From assembly GCF_003315175.1 (NCBI RefSeq), contig NZ_QNRQ01000003.1:62001-126000 (forward strand): a DNA stretch of 64,000 nt, in the 5' to 3' direction. The translations under genes and the position numbers were made by a program. The DNA comes from Eoetvoesiella caeni. GTDB taxonomy: Bacteria; Pseudomonadota; Gammaproteobacteria; Burkholderiales; Burkholderiaceae_B. Below, one piece after another: positions 16,705 through 25,116 of the stretch. The first letter of the stretch is position 1; every line of letters begins with the position of its first letter. Under the pieces are notes generated by a model, which worked only from the letters and a program-made list of their open reading frames with translations, ran no database searches and was not told the DNA's origin.

Positions 16705-17463
16705 TTACCAGCCTACCTGGGTAATGTTGCTGACGTTCATGGCGCCAAGCTGGACTGAAGTACCTTTCAGCGAGGAGCCCGTCTGGGTAATGGTAGAGGT
16801 ATTGTTGAAGCCGCCTTGGTAGATGTCGGCGGATTGGCCTATGCCATACTTCTGGGTCGTCGTCGCTACGTTAAGAGCGCCTTCCTGGACGATCTTGGAA
16901 TCCGCCCCCCAGTTCCCCATCTGAGTGGCATTGGCCGTGTTCCTATAGCCAATTTGATAGACATCGGCCTTTTGGTCGACACCGAACGATTGATTCGTAT
17001 TGGCTACGTTCATGACGCCTTCCTGGACGACCTTCGAGTCGGCCCCGGTATTCCAAGACTGCTTCACGCTGGCGGTATTATTGAATCCGGCCTGATAGAC
17101 ATCAGCTTTCTGATTATTGCCATTTTCCTGGCTAGTGCTGGCCACGTTCAGAAGACCTTTCTGTTCGACCTTGGAAGTGGCATGGTTCGTGTCTTTTTGG
17201 CTGGCGTTAGCCGTATTGTTGAAGCCTTTCTGGCCAACGTCGATGCTGGAGTGCTGGGTATGCTGTTGTGAAGCCGAAGCTACATTCAAAGCGCCCTCCT
17301 GTCCTATATAGGCGGTAGCATCCGAGTTGTATGACTGCGAAATAGCCGCGTCGTTGTTGAAACCGTTCTGGTAGGTTTCGCCCGTCGAGCCCGCAGCAAA
17401 TGCTGTTGGTCCGGCAAAAGCCAGGGCAAGTCCGGATGCCAATGCGCAAAGAGTGATTTTCAT
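16705..17463 (-). CDS. csgA: CsgA-like major curlin with ten repeats
   Basis: Secreted amyloid subunit of curli fibres. The 252-residue protein has a Sec signal peptide (MKITLCALASGLALAFAG, cleavage near AFA-AG) and then ten curlin repeats of about 23 residues ending three residues before the C-terminus (VGW). Each has the Q-x-G-x-x-N-x-A-x-x-x-Q pattern. E. coli CsgA has five repeats, so this is about twice as long. Repeats alternate between a GFNNTA type and a G-hydrophobic-NVA type, giving a 46-residue double repeat. The start is placed at the signal peptide Met; the frame is open 25 codons upstream. It follows csgB by about 100 bp. Confidence 0.93.
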   Translation of the reverse strand: MKITLCALASGLALAFAGPTAFAAGSTGETYQNGFNNDAAISQSYNSDATAYIGQEGALNVASASQQHTQHSSIDVGQKGFNNTANASQKDTNHATSKVEQKGLLNVASTSQENGNNQKADVYQAGFNNTASVKQSWNTGADSKVVQEGVMNVANTNQSFGVDQKADVYQIGYRNTANATQMGNWGADSKIVQEGALNVATTTQKYGIGQSADIYQGGFNNTSTITQTGSSLKGTSVQLGAMNVSNITQVGW

Positions 17464-17566
17464 GGTGAAACTCCTTTGGAGTAGACAAGACCAGGGTTTA
17501 ATACGCCACCCGGCGGCCTTGGTACCGGGTTTTGTCAAAAAATCGATGTCACGAGTGCTGTTTCGT

Positions 17567-18115
17567 TTACTTGAAGACTTTCAGCTGCAGATGATTGCCA
17601 ATCTGGTAGATGGGCGCCATCACGCCCGGAGTGGTTTGCATGACGCTTAACTGATTGAGGTTGCCAATCTGGTTCAGCGTGGCGCTGGCATTGTCCGTGT
17701 ACTGACTTACGCCTGCCTGGTTGCCCATGCCATACTGATTGGCTATTGCGGTATCGTTGCTGCCGTATTGCGCAACCTGGACTCCATTGCCGATGCCGTA
17801 CTGGGCCGCCACGGCCAGGTTGTTGAAGCCCACCTGATTAATGCTGACGCTGTTGTCGCGGCCGGTCTGGCTTACCGACGCATTCTCGAAAGCTCCTTTC
17901 TGACTGACCTGGCTGGTGTTCAACTCTCCCTTTTGAACCACCATGGCTTTAAGAGAGGTTTGGCCCAGCTCGGCGACGGGAAGCTCGGACATTGAAGCCA
18001 AGTCCGGGTTCTGGCTGTAGGCGGCCAGGGGAACGGCCAGCAGCAGGGCGAAGGCGCCCATCGCCAGCCCGCGACGCTCTTTGCCGCGGGTTTGGGTTGT
18101 TTTGAATTGAGACAT
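17567..18115 (-). CDS. csgB: CsgB-like minor curlin (nucleator)
   Basis: Curlin-repeat protein of 182 residues, upstream of csgA in the position of the nucleator CsgB. It has a basic N-terminus (MSQFKTTQTRGKERRG), a hydrophobic signal segment and cleavage near AYS-QN. About six less regular curlin repeats follow (VGFNNLAVAAQ, YGIGNGVQVAQ, YGMGNQAGVSQ, IGNLNQLSVMQ). The tail HLQLKVFK is basic; E. coli CsgB also has a divergent last repeat with basic residues, linked to cell-surface attachment. Preceded by CAGGAG. It starts 39 bp after csgG. Confidence 0.88.
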   Translation of the reverse strand: MSQFKTTQTRGKERRGLAMGAFALLLAVPLAAYSQNPDLASMSELPVAELGQTSLKAMVVQKGELNTSQVSQKGAFENASVSQTGRDNSVSINQVGFNNLAVAAQYGIGNGVQVAQYGSNDTAIANQYGMGNQAGVSQYTDNASATLNQIGNLNQLSVMQTTPGVMAPIYQIGNHLQLKVFK

Positions 18116-18154
18116 GGCTGACTCCTGGTAATGTGGTGTGGATCGACTTCACAT

Positions 18155-19105
18155 TTACAACGTGGATTGAGTGTCGGCCACAGCTGGGGTAGAGGCTCCA
18201 GAGGTGGGGTTGTCGTGGCGAGGCGTTACCGTCACCGCATAATCGTTTTCAGTTTTCAGATACCGCTGGATGGCCGGCGAATTCCAGTCGGCGGAGTTCC
18301 TCAACTGCCACAGATTGTTTTTGATGCCCTGCACGGTCAGGTGCATGACGGCGGCATCTATTGCTTCTTTGACTGCCAGCTGCGCGGGCTCGTTATGGGT
18401 GTAGCCGCCTTCGATCTCGAGCAGGTCGTAGTAATTGACGAAGCGGAAATAGCTGGGGTGAATCTCATAGGAGTAGATGGTCTTGGTGGTCGAGACACTG
18501 TCCAGAACCGCGCCTGTCATGACGTCGACCGCGCGCAGATTGATGGTGACTTGATCCACGCTGTACTTGGTCGACAGCCCGATACCAAGGAATTGCGCAC
18601 CCAGCCCGCCGGTGCGGGTATTGCTGTCATATGCGATGACTCCGCCTTCAAGAATGATGGAGGCCGGCAGCAGGTTGGGAACTGATGTCGTGCCTTTGCC
18701 CTGGGGCTGCTCGTCAACCGCACGCAGCACGCGGCGCTCTGTCAAAAGCGACTGCAAGCCTTCGCGTTCCACCGGGGTGTACCAGCCGGAATCTTTCAGC
18801 GCTTTCATCAGCATCGAGGCAGCGCCTTGGGTGACCGCTGTCGAGAATGAGCTGTCCGGCGCGGGCTTGTATTGCCCCGTTTCGTCCCGGAAGCCATAGA
18901 CGGCCGCTACGATTTTTTTCTGCGGCGGCGGCAACCTCATTAAGGCTATGGTCGAGGGTGTCGCGGGGGTCAATTGCGCCTCGTCGGAGACATTCGAGGG
19001 CTTTTGCAAGGCGCAAGCCGACAAGGTCAAAGACGCCAGCCCAGCTACGAACAGGCGTCGAGCCCGAAGATAGGAGGGCAGGGCAAGTAGTTTGGCGCCT
19101 TTCAT
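18155..19105 (-). CDS. csgG: CsgG curli secretion channel lipoprotein
   Basis: Outer-membrane lipoprotein that forms the nonameric channel for curlin subunits. Lipobox LSAC with Cys31, longer than usual before the signal core. Family marks include KKIVAAVYGFRDETGQYKP, GWYTPVEREGL, the LLPASIILEGGVIAYDSNTRTGGLGAQFLGIG segment (constriction-to-barrel region) and YSYEIHPSYFRFV. The length of 316 residues is slightly above the E. coli protein (277) because of a C-terminal extension after RYLKTENDY. The start overlaps the csgF stop by four bases (ATGA). Confidence 0.95.
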   Translation of the reverse strand: MKGAKLLALPSYLRARRLFVAGLASLTLSACALQKPSNVSDEAQLTPATPSTIALMRLPPPQKKIVAAVYGFRDETGQYKPAPDSSFSTAVTQGAASMLMKALKDSGWYTPVEREGLQSLLTERRVLRAVDEQPQGKGTTSVPNLLPASIILEGGVIAYDSNTRTGGLGAQFLGIGLSTKYSVDQVTINLRAVDVMTGAVLDSVSTTKTIYSYEIHPSYFRFVNYYDLLEIEGGYTHNEPAQLAVKEAIDAAVMHLTVQGIKNNLWQLRNSADWNSPAIQRYLKTENDYAVTVTPRHDNPTSGASTPAVADTQSTL

Positions 19106-19488
19106 TTCAGGCTCCCGGAAGACTCCAGGCCCGCGCCTGTGGTGCTATTGAAATCGATCAGGCGCAATGTCCCAGTATCGATGCCGTAGGAGTAATAGCT
19201 GTCTCCCTTTTTGAATATAAGGGTATTGTCGGTTTGAGCGACGATGCCCAACGAGTTCATGAAGTCCAGATCGTCGGTGGGCAGCGGATAGCTTTTGCCG
19301 GACTGGGCCTTTTGGAGGAGATATGAGCCATTCAGCGGATTTCCGCCGAAGGACGGGTTCACGGGCGTATAGACCAGCTGTCCCGCCGCCGCGGGGCCTG
19401 CGGCAAGCCACGGCAGTGCGGCGAGGGCCGCCGCCAAAGCCCGCAGTCCCGTTCTATGAACGCCGTATTTGCTTTTTTGGGTATTCAT
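19102..19488 (-). CDS. csgF: CsgF curli assembly protein
   Basis: Accessory protein that couples CsgB to the CsgG channel at the cell surface. The 128-residue protein has a signal peptide ending near PAAA-GQL. The mature N-terminus QLVYTPVNPSFGGNPLNGSYLL is the characteristic CsgF segment that inserts into the CsgG pore. It sits between csgE and csgG, adjacent to csgE with no gap. Confidence 0.95.
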   Translation of the reverse strand: MNTQKSKYGVHRTGLRALAAALAALPWLAAGPAAAGQLVYTPVNPSFGGNPLNGSYLLQKAQSGKSYPLPTDDLDFMNSLGIVAQTDNTLIFKKGDSYYSYGIDTGTLRLIDFNSTTGAGLESSGSLK

Positions 19489-19938
19489 TTACATCTCCTC
19501 GGGACCCAAGTCGGCGTCCTGAAATAATTTGCGACGAAGGTCGATTTCCGCTACATTTTTGCGAACGATCTCTATGGCTTGCTTGCTTTCGTCCCTGGCC
19601 CGCGACCGCGCTGGCGACAGGAAGGTGTGATAGACATTCTGGTTTTCATAACTGATCCAAATTTCACTGCCGAATTTGGCCGTAGGTCTTTCAGTAATGG
19701 CGAGCGTGTCTTTTGATGCGGGATATAGCGCTTGCCAGATACTCGAAAAGCTTGTGTAAAAATTCCAGCCCACGACAGTAATGGTCCGGTTGATGATCAG
19801 TCCACGTAGAGGCTCATTACTGATGCGACCTGAATCGAGACCGTTACCTTGCTGGCGAGGTTCCTGTGCTCGCACATCGGCAGACTGCCCCGCCAATGCA
19901 AGCATGATCAAGCTGGATACAAGGCCGGATCGGAACAC
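19489..19938 (-). CDS. csgE: CsgE curli secretion specificity factor
   Basis: Periplasmic adaptor that caps the CsgG channel and directs curlin to it. The protein has 149 residues with a signal peptide (MFRSGLVSSLIMLALAGQSADVRAQ). The CsgE pattern is visible: LIINRTITVVGWNFYTSFSS, then TLAITERPTAKFGSEIWISYEN and VYHTFLSPARSRARD. It is the first curli gene of the leftward operon csgE-F-G-B-A-H, preceded by GGAGGATAAAAA. Confidence 0.92.
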   Translation of the reverse strand: MFRSGLVSSLIMLALAGQSADVRAQEPRQQGNGLDSGRISNEPLRGLIINRTITVVGWNFYTSFSSIWQALYPASKDTLAITERPTAKFGSEIWISYENQNVYHTFLSPARSRARDESKQAIEIVRKNVAEIDLRRKLFQDADLGPEEM

Positions 19939-19999
19939 TTTTTATCCTCCAGTACGTAAGCCGTATGAGTCTTTGTCGTTGCTAGGACTTAGCGCTTGA

Positions 20000-20054
20000 G
20001 ATAATGTTACTTATCTTGAGAGTGCTTACATATAGGACAGAAGCTGTAAGTCAA
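20000..20054 (-). promoter_or_regulatory. Candidate promoter and operator of the curli operon
   Basis: On the minus strand a -35 TTGACT (20054-20049) and -10 TATGTA (20032-20027) are 16 bp apart, about 90 bp upstream of csgE. Just downstream is an inverted repeat GATAA-N6-TTATC (20000-20015) flanked by CTTGAG on both sides, a possible regulator site. The whole 19939-20210 stretch is AT-rich. Prediction only. Confidence 0.5.
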
Positions 20055-20211
20055 TATCTCGAGATGTGGCCGGCGACTAAGACAAATGCACTAGGAAATA
20101 GTGGGGAGCTGCGCCCAGTTTCATAGGACGGAAATTTCTTCGCTTAATATCCAGATGTGAATAAATATTGCCGGCGACATTTTTCAAGTTGTTGCCGTGT
20201 TGCATTCTGTT

Positions 20212-20243
20212 GGAAATAAAAACGGCCGCAGTACACGGCCGTT
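20212..20243 (-). terminator. Terminator of the displaced pgaD-like gene
   Basis: Eight-base stem AACGGCCG / CGGCCGTT with a seven-base loop; on the minus strand it is followed by TTTATTTCC, so six of the last stem and tail bases are T. It lies 25 bp after the pgaD-like stop and separates that gene from the curli operon. Confidence 0.8.
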
Positions 20244-20267
20244 CGATCCTGAAGGTGGCGGTGCCTG

Positions 20268-20738
20268 TCAGGCAATGTGCGCAGCATCGAAGTAGTCGGC
20301 ATTGCTTACTGGCGGTATGCGCGACTTGTCGGTTATCACGGCCGCTATCTCGCCGTCGTCCCGGTGATGGATGACCGTGACCTGGCTGTCCTGGACCTCA
20401 TGTACCTGCGTGTCGGTGATGGCGAACTTCGCCGCGGTAATTTCATTATTGGGCACACCGCGGCTGACGGCGCGATGCAATTCGGGGAAAATCCGCTTTC
20501 GGTACGTACCCCATACGGTAAAAAGCATGGCATTGAAAACCGCAATGGTCAGGTAGATGAGCAGTGTCTGCAAGGTGGGCGCCATGCTTTGCGCCGAGGA
20601 CTCGCTTGGGTTGAAGGCGCCGGCCAGTGATATGGAAAACAAACCGTGAACGATCAAGTACAAGAATCCTGTCCAGCCGACGGCTGTCATGCATGCGTCG
20701 ATGACGCCGGTGCTAGGGGAACGAAGTATGACAACCAT
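20268..20738 (-). CDS. pgaD: PgaD-like poly-GlcNAc synthase subunit, displaced from pgaABC
   Basis: Inner-membrane partner of PgaC. The 156-residue protein has the PgaD layout: short start MVVILRSP, first membrane helix (about 16-38, AVGWTGFLYLIVHGLFSISL), a periplasmic loop, second helix (about 56-78, LLIYLTIAVFNAMLFTVWGTY), a basic YRKRIF at the cytoplasmic side, then a soluble tail. The start at 20738 is chosen because PgaD proteins begin with this IxRxP stretch; the frame extends 13 codons upstream inside the divergent gene. It is about 4.4 kb from pgaC, in the opposite direction, and its first 11 bases overlap the start of the divergent LuxR gene. It has its own terminator. Confidence 0.8.
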   Translation of the reverse strand: MVVILRSPSTGVIDACMTAVGWTGFLYLIVHGLFSISLAGAFNPSESSAQSMAPTLQTLLIYLTIAVFNAMLFTVWGTYRKRIFPELHRAVSRGVPNNEITAAKFAITDTQVHEVQDSQVTVIHHRDDGEIAAVITDKSRIPPVSNADYFDAAHIA

Positions 20739-21483
20739 TATCGTCGTCGAGCCGCATGCCATTTTAAGAATGGGCATTGTTCAGCTGCTCTCCAGTGTAG
20801 AGCCTGATATTAATCTTGAAGGGTTCGATTATTCAAGTCTAACGCAGCCCCATGCCGAACAACGCCAAAGCGACCTGGTTTTACTGTCGGTATGCGTTGC
20901 CGAAGACGTCGACGACCTAATTGACGCCACACAGCGCAGGTACGATCCGCGCTCCATAATATTGCTGTCGGAAAACAATAACGTTCAGGCGCGGATACGG
21001 CCATTGCCCAAGCTGGTGGCCGGCCACGTCCTGAAAAACGCCGCACCCGAGGTCCTGCAAGCATCTACCCGCCTGGTTCTGGCCGGCGGCACCTGTTTTC
21101 CGCCATCGCCTTCCTGGACCGCCAGCGAAGCCGAGCGCAACCTGGTCCAATACGAAGAAGCCAAATGGGCTTTGGCTGAAAGCGCCCCCAGGCCGCTCAA
21201 GAAAGCTTGCGAAGAATCCGCAATGCTGGGCCTTACACCGCGCCAATACGAAGTCCTGGTCCTGCTGGCACGCGGCTATCCCATGAAAATGGTGGGGCGG
21301 CATCTGAACATATCGGTCGCCACGGCCAAGGCCCACACTGAAACCTTGTATCAGCGCCTGAACGTCCATAATCGCAATGCGGCGGTATATGCGGCCATTT
21401 CGCGCGGAGCCAAGCTGGGTTGGGCATCGATAGGCGGCAACCCGGACTTAAACCAGAACGACGAAGACAAGTCAGCAGCGTAA
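20728..21483 (+). CDS. LuxR-family regulator with pseudo-receiver domain (CsgD-like)
   Basis: Transcription factor of 251 residues with an N-terminal receiver-like domain (about 1-125) and a C-terminal LuxR helix-turn-helix (about 165-230: GLTPRQYEVLVLLARG, ATAKAHTETLYQRLNV). The receiver lacks the phosphoacceptor: where the third strand should end in Asp it reads DLVLLSVCV, and the acidic pair is VEP. The Ser (ILLSE) and Lys (VLKNA) positions remain. CsgD of E. coli also has an unphosphorylatable receiver, and the gene stands beside curli and pgaD, so control of this locus is inferred. The start has GGGGA upstream; an earlier in-frame ATG at 20689 is less likely. Confidence 0.85.
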   Translation: MTTIIVVEPHAILRMGIVQLLSSVEPDINLEGFDYSSLTQPHAEQRQSDLVLLSVCVAEDVDDLIDATQRRYDPRSIILLSENNNVQARIRPLPKLVAGHVLKNAAPEVLQASTRLVLAGGTCFPPSPSWTASEAERNLVQYEEAKWALAESAPRPLKKACEESAMLGLTPRQYEVLVLLARGYPMKMVGRHLNISVATAKAHTETLYQRLNVHNRNAAVYAAISRGAKLGWASIGGNPDLNQNDEDKSAA

Positions 21484-21520
21484 ATAAAAACCGAATCCGC
21501 GCCGCGCCCTGTGGCTGCGG

Positions 21521-22081
21521 CTACATCATGCCCATTTCAAGGCGCGCCAGTTCGCTCATCATCTCGCGCCCCCAGGGCGGATCCCAGACCAGATTGACAT
21601 TGACATCGCTGACGCCGTGTATGGACAGCAGCTTGACCCTGGCTTCGTCGGCAATCATGGTTCCCATGCCGCAGCCGGGGGCGGTCAAGGTCATGTCCAC
21701 ATCGATGCGGTAGTCGTCCGGCCCCAGCGTCTCTACCTCGCAGCGGTACACCAGCCCCAGATTGACGATGTCGACGGGAATTTCGGGGTCGAAGCACGTT
21801 GCCAGCAGACTCCAGGCCATGTCGCGAACGGATTCCGCGCTAAGCGGGCCCTCTGGCATGACCGGCGTATTCACGGCTTCGGTGGGCTCGAACCCCAGGG
21901 CATCGGCGTCCACGCCTTCAACCCGGTATAAGTTGCCATCCACATAAACCGTGTAGCTGCCGCCCAGCTTTTGCGTTATCTGGGCCATGCAGCCCTTTTC
22001 TATGGTGACCGGCGCCCCATAAGGAACGCTGACTGCAGGACAGTCTCGGCTAACCTCGATTTGCTCTCTTTCGTGATGCAT
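21521..22081 (-). CDS. sufT: SufT Fe-S assembly protein
   Basis: MIP18/DUF59-family protein of 186 residues that helps mature Fe-S proteins alongside SUF. It shows the family signature FDPEIPVDIVNLGLVY and the Cys-containing MTLTAPGCGMG near the end, after an N-terminal extension typical of SufT (ITQKLGGSYTVYVDGNLYRVEG). The start at MHHEREQIEVSRD is preferred; the open frame continues 18 codons upstream. It is the last gene of the SUF operon, 13 bp after sufU, and is convergent with the LuxR gene. Confidence 0.92.
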   Translation of the reverse strand: MHHEREQIEVSRDCPAVSVPYGAPVTIEKGCMAQITQKLGGSYTVYVDGNLYRVEGVDADALGFEPTEAVNTPVMPEGPLSAESVRDMAWSLLATCFDPEIPVDIVNLGLVYRCEVETLGPDDYRIDVDMTLTAPGCGMGTMIADEARVKLLSIHGVSDVNVNLVWDPPWGREMMSELARLEMGMM

Positions 22082-22094
22082 GGTTTGCTTCCTT

Positions 22095-22550
22095 CTATTC
22101 CGTGTGGGCGGTATCGCGCATGCCGGCCAATGCATTGTGCAAAGTGTGCCAGGCCAGCGTGGCGCACTTTACCCGGGCGGGAAATTCGCGTACGCCGGAC
22201 AGCACCTCCAGCTTGCCGAAATCGCGGCCTTCAGGGTGCGCCTGCGTCAACATGGCGTGCATGTCCTGAAACAATGACTCGACCTCGGCCAGCGGCTTGC
22301 CCTTGACCGCTTCCGTCATGAGCGAGGCCGACGCCGTTGAAATGGCACAACCGTGCCCGACAAAACTGGCCTCTTCGACTATGCCGTTGTGCACCTTCAG
22401 ATATACGGTAAGTTGATCGCCGCACAAGGGGTTGTAGCCGTCGGCCGCGTGGCTGGCGTCTTCCATCGCATGGAAATTGCGAGGATGCCGGTTGTGATCG
22501 AAGATGACTTCCTGGTAAAGCTCGCGTAAATCTTGCTGCATATCGGCCAT
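22095..22550 (-). CDS. sufU: SufU Fe-S scaffold / sulfur transfer protein
   Basis: SufU-type protein (151 residues) that accepts sulfur from SufS through a Zn-bound site. The three conserved cysteines lie in NPLCGDQ, GHGCAIS and VKCATLAW, with the Asp of CGD as a fourth ligand. The insert HPEGRDFGKLEVLSGVREFP between the second and third Cys is the SufU-specific segment absent from IscU. It starts 2 bp after the sufS stop. Confidence 0.93.
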   Translation of the reverse strand: MADMQQDLRELYQEVIFDHNRHPRNFHAMEDASHAADGYNPLCGDQLTVYLKVHNGIVEEASFVGHGCAISTASASLMTEAVKGKPLAEVESLFQDMHAMLTQAHPEGRDFGKLEVLSGVREFPARVKCATLAWHTLHNALAGMRDTAHTE

Positions 22551-22552
22551 GC

Positions 22553-23806
22553 TTACCGCTCCACTCCAAACATTGTCTGTGCCGCGCCGATGGCTTTGAC
22601 CAGCGCATCGATATCGTCCCGGTTGTTGTACAGGGCAAGCGAAGCCCTTGCCGTGCCCGGAATGCCGAACCGCGTCATGACCGGCATGGCGCAGTGGTGT
22701 CCGGCGCGTATTGCCACGCCGTCTGTGTCCAGGATGGTGCCCAGGTCATGCGGATGAATGCCGTCGACGACGAAAGAAAGTATGCCGGCCTTGTCGGCGG
22801 CGGTGCCTATAAGACGCACGCCGCTGACGGCCTGCAAGGCTTTGGTGCCGTAGTCGAGCAAAGCGCCTTCGTGCGCAGCAATGCGCTCAAGCCCGATATC
22901 CAGCACATAGTCGATGGCCGCGGCCAGGCCCACTACGCCGGCAATATTAGGAGTACCGGCTTCGAATCGTTGTGGCGCGTCGGCATAGGTGCTGCGCTCG
23001 AAACTGACTGTGCGGATCATGTCGCCTCCGCCCTGCCAGGGCGGCATGGCCTGCAGCAGGTCGTAACGCCCGTACAGCGCACCTATACCAGTAGGCCCGT
23101 AGAGTTTATGGCCGGAAAAGGCATAGAAGTCGCAGCCGATTTCCTGGACATCCACCGGCTGGTGCGCCACCGCCTGGGCCCCGTCGACCAAAACCAGCGC
23201 GCCGGCATCGTGCGCCAGCCGGGTCATTTCGGTAACCGGATTGATGGTGCCCAGCGCATTCGAGATATGTGCAATGGCGACCAAGCGCACGCGCGGGCCA
23301 AGCATCTGCTTGTACTGCTGCAGGTCCAGTTCGCCCTGATCGTTCAAGGGAATGACTTTAGTCTTGGCCCCCGTGCGTTCGCACGCCAGTTGCCACGGCA
23401 CGATATTGGAATGATGCTCCAGACCGCTGAGGATAATTTCGTCGCCGGGCGAAAGCTTGGAACACGCCCAGCTTTGCGCAACCAAGTTAATGGCTTCGGT
23501 CGTACCGCGCGTGAAGACGATTTCATTGGCCTGAGCGGCATTGAGAAGCTGCCGCACGCGTTCGCGCCCCTGCTCGTACAAGTCGGTTGCGTGCTGCGAA
23601 AGCCAGTGCACGCCGCGATGAATATTGGCGTTGGATTCTTGGTAAAAGCGGCGTTCGGCCTCGATGACCGACTGCGGCTTTTGCGTAGTGGCGCCGTTAT
23701 CCAGGTAGACCAGCCGCTTGCCGTGCACCAGGCGCGACAATATGGGAAAGTCCGCCTTGTTGCCCATGTCGAGCGATTCGGCGTGAAAATAAGCCGGCGC
23801 GTTCAT
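22553..23806 (-). CDS. sufS: SufS cysteine desulfurase
   Basis: PLP enzyme of class II that releases sulfur from cysteine for the SUF machinery. The 417-residue protein has the PLP lysine in SGHKLYGPTG, HH in GLEHHSNIVPW, and the active-site cysteine in RAGHHCAMP. The start [15 protein letters not shown] overlaps the sufD stop (ATGA); a longer frame inside sufD is rejected. Confidence 0.95.
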   Translation of the reverse strand: MNAPAYFHAESLDMGNKADFPILSRLVHGKRLVYLDNGATTQKPQSVIEAERRFYQESNANIHRGVHWLSQHATDLYEQGRERVRQLLNAAQANEIVFTRGTTEAINLVAQSWACSKLSPGDEIILSGLEHHSNIVPWQLACERTGAKTKVIPLNDQGELDLQQYKQMLGPRVRLVAIAHISNALGTINPVTEMTRLAHDAGALVLVDGAQAVAHQPVDVQEIGCDFYAFSGHKLYGPTGIGALYGRYDLLQAMPPWQGGGDMIRTVSFERSTYADAPQRFEAGTPNIAGVVGLAAAIDYVLDIGLERIAAHEGALLDYGTKALQAVSGVRLIGTAADKAGILSFVVDGIHPHDLGTILDTDGVAIRAGHHCAMPVMTRFGIPGTARASLALYNNRDDIDALVKAIGAAQTMFGVER

Positions 23807-25116
23807 GTCATGCTCCCTATCAATTCGTGGCCCGGCAATAGGCTTCGGATGGCGCGGGTAACCCGATTGCGCAAGGGCTCGGCTTCGATCCGGTTGATGG
23901 CCTGGGCGGCGAATGCGTAAATCAGGATACCGCGGGCGTGGGCCTCGTCCAGCCCTCGCGAACGCAGGTAGAACATGCTGGTTTCGTCGAGCTGGCCCAC
24001 GGTAGCACCATGCGCACACTTGACGTCGTCGGCGTAAATTTCCAGTTCGGGGCGCGTATCGGCGCGGGCCAGGCGCGACAGCAGCAAGCTGTCCGAACGC
24101 TGGATGGCATCGGTGCCGTCCGCCCCGGGTGCAACGTGTATGCGTCCGGCAAATACACCCCGGGATGTATCGGCCAAAATACCGCGATAGTATTCGTGGC
24201 TGACGCCGAACGGGCTGGCATGGTCGATATACGTATGATGGTCGACGTGCCGGCGTCCGTTTACATAATAAAGACCGTTAAGCAGGGTTTCGCAGTGTTC
24301 GCCATTGAAGCGCGTGAGAATATCGTGGCGAGCCAGGCGGGCTCCGAACGACATCGAATGCGAAACATAGCTAGAGCCCTGGGCCTGGGCGACGTCGCTT
24401 GCGCCCAGGTGGAAAGCCTGTTCGTCTTCTTGTTGCAACTTAAGGTGGACAAGCTTGGCTTTGGGGGCCAGCGACACGCGCAACACGTTGCTGTTCAGGG
24501 ATGCGCCGGCGCCCTCGCCCAGATAGTGTTCGACCAGCGTTGCCTGCGAGCCCTCTTCCAGGACCACCACGTTGCGCGAAAAGCTGGCGGCTTGCTTGGA
24601 AACGGCGATAAAAACCGCATGTATGGGCAAATCGACGTGCACGTCCTTGGGGATGTGCAGGCAAACGCCGTCGCCGGCCATGGCCAGGTTCAACGCATCC
24701 GTGCTGGAGCCGTCGCTTTCTGTACCCATGTGTTCTTGCAGATACTCGGGATGCGCCGCCAGCGCTTCAGAAAGCAGAGCAATACGCACACGCGCCGGCA
24801 AGGCGCCGACCTCGGATAAGTTCGGCGCATAACGCCCATCGACAAACACCAGCCAGTGTCCCGCCTCGCCGTTGCGCAATGTCTGCAAAAAGGCCTGGGG
24901 AACAGTGGCTGACGCTTGCGCCGCGGCAAACTCGTGCTGCTCGAGCGCGGCCAACGAAGTGTGATGCCAGTTCTCTTGCCGGCTGACCGGCCATCCTTCC
25001 TGCATGAATCGGTCGAAAGCGCGCTGGCGCAGTGCCGCCAGCCACGGCACATTGGCGCCGGCCAAAGCCCCCGAGCCCGACTTGAAGCCGGCCGCGAAGA
25101 ATTCTTGCGCACTCAT
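23803..25116 (-). CDS. sufD: SufD, SufBC2D scaffold subunit
   Basis: Subunit of the SufBCD Fe-S scaffold, 437 residues. It has the SufB/SufD beta-helix core, with [54 protein letters not shown], and the C-terminal [20 protein letters not shown], with the conserved Cys-Ala-His segment. The N-terminal part is less conserved, as usual. It overlaps sufC by four bases and sufS by four bases, indicating tight coupling. Confidence 0.94.
   Translation of the reverse strand: MSAQEFFAAGFKSGSGALAGANVPWLAALRQRAFDRFMQEGWPVSRQENWHHTSLAALEQHEFAAAQASATVPQAFLQTLRNGEAGHWLVFVDGRYAPNLSEVGALPARVRIALLSEALAAHPEYLQEHMGTESDGSSTDALNLAMAGDGVCLHIPKDVHVDLPIHAVFIAVSKQAASFSRNVVVLEEGSQATLVEHYLGEGAGASLNSNVLRVSLAPKAKLVHLKLQQEDEQAFHLGASDVAQAQGSSYVSHSMSFGARLARHDILTRFNGEHCETLLNGLYYVNGRRHVDHHTYIDHASPFGVSHEYYRGILADTSRGVFAGRIHVAPGADGTDAIQRSDSLLLSRLARADTRPELEIYADDVKCAHGATVGQLDETSMFYLRSRGLDEAHARGILIYAFAAQAINRIEAEPLRNRVTRAIRSLLPGHELIGSMT

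Noticed and set aside
16750-17400. Regularly spaced repeats that could suggest a CRISPR array
   Set aside because: They are coding repeats of about 69 bp within the curlin gene, with no constant repeat and unique spacers.
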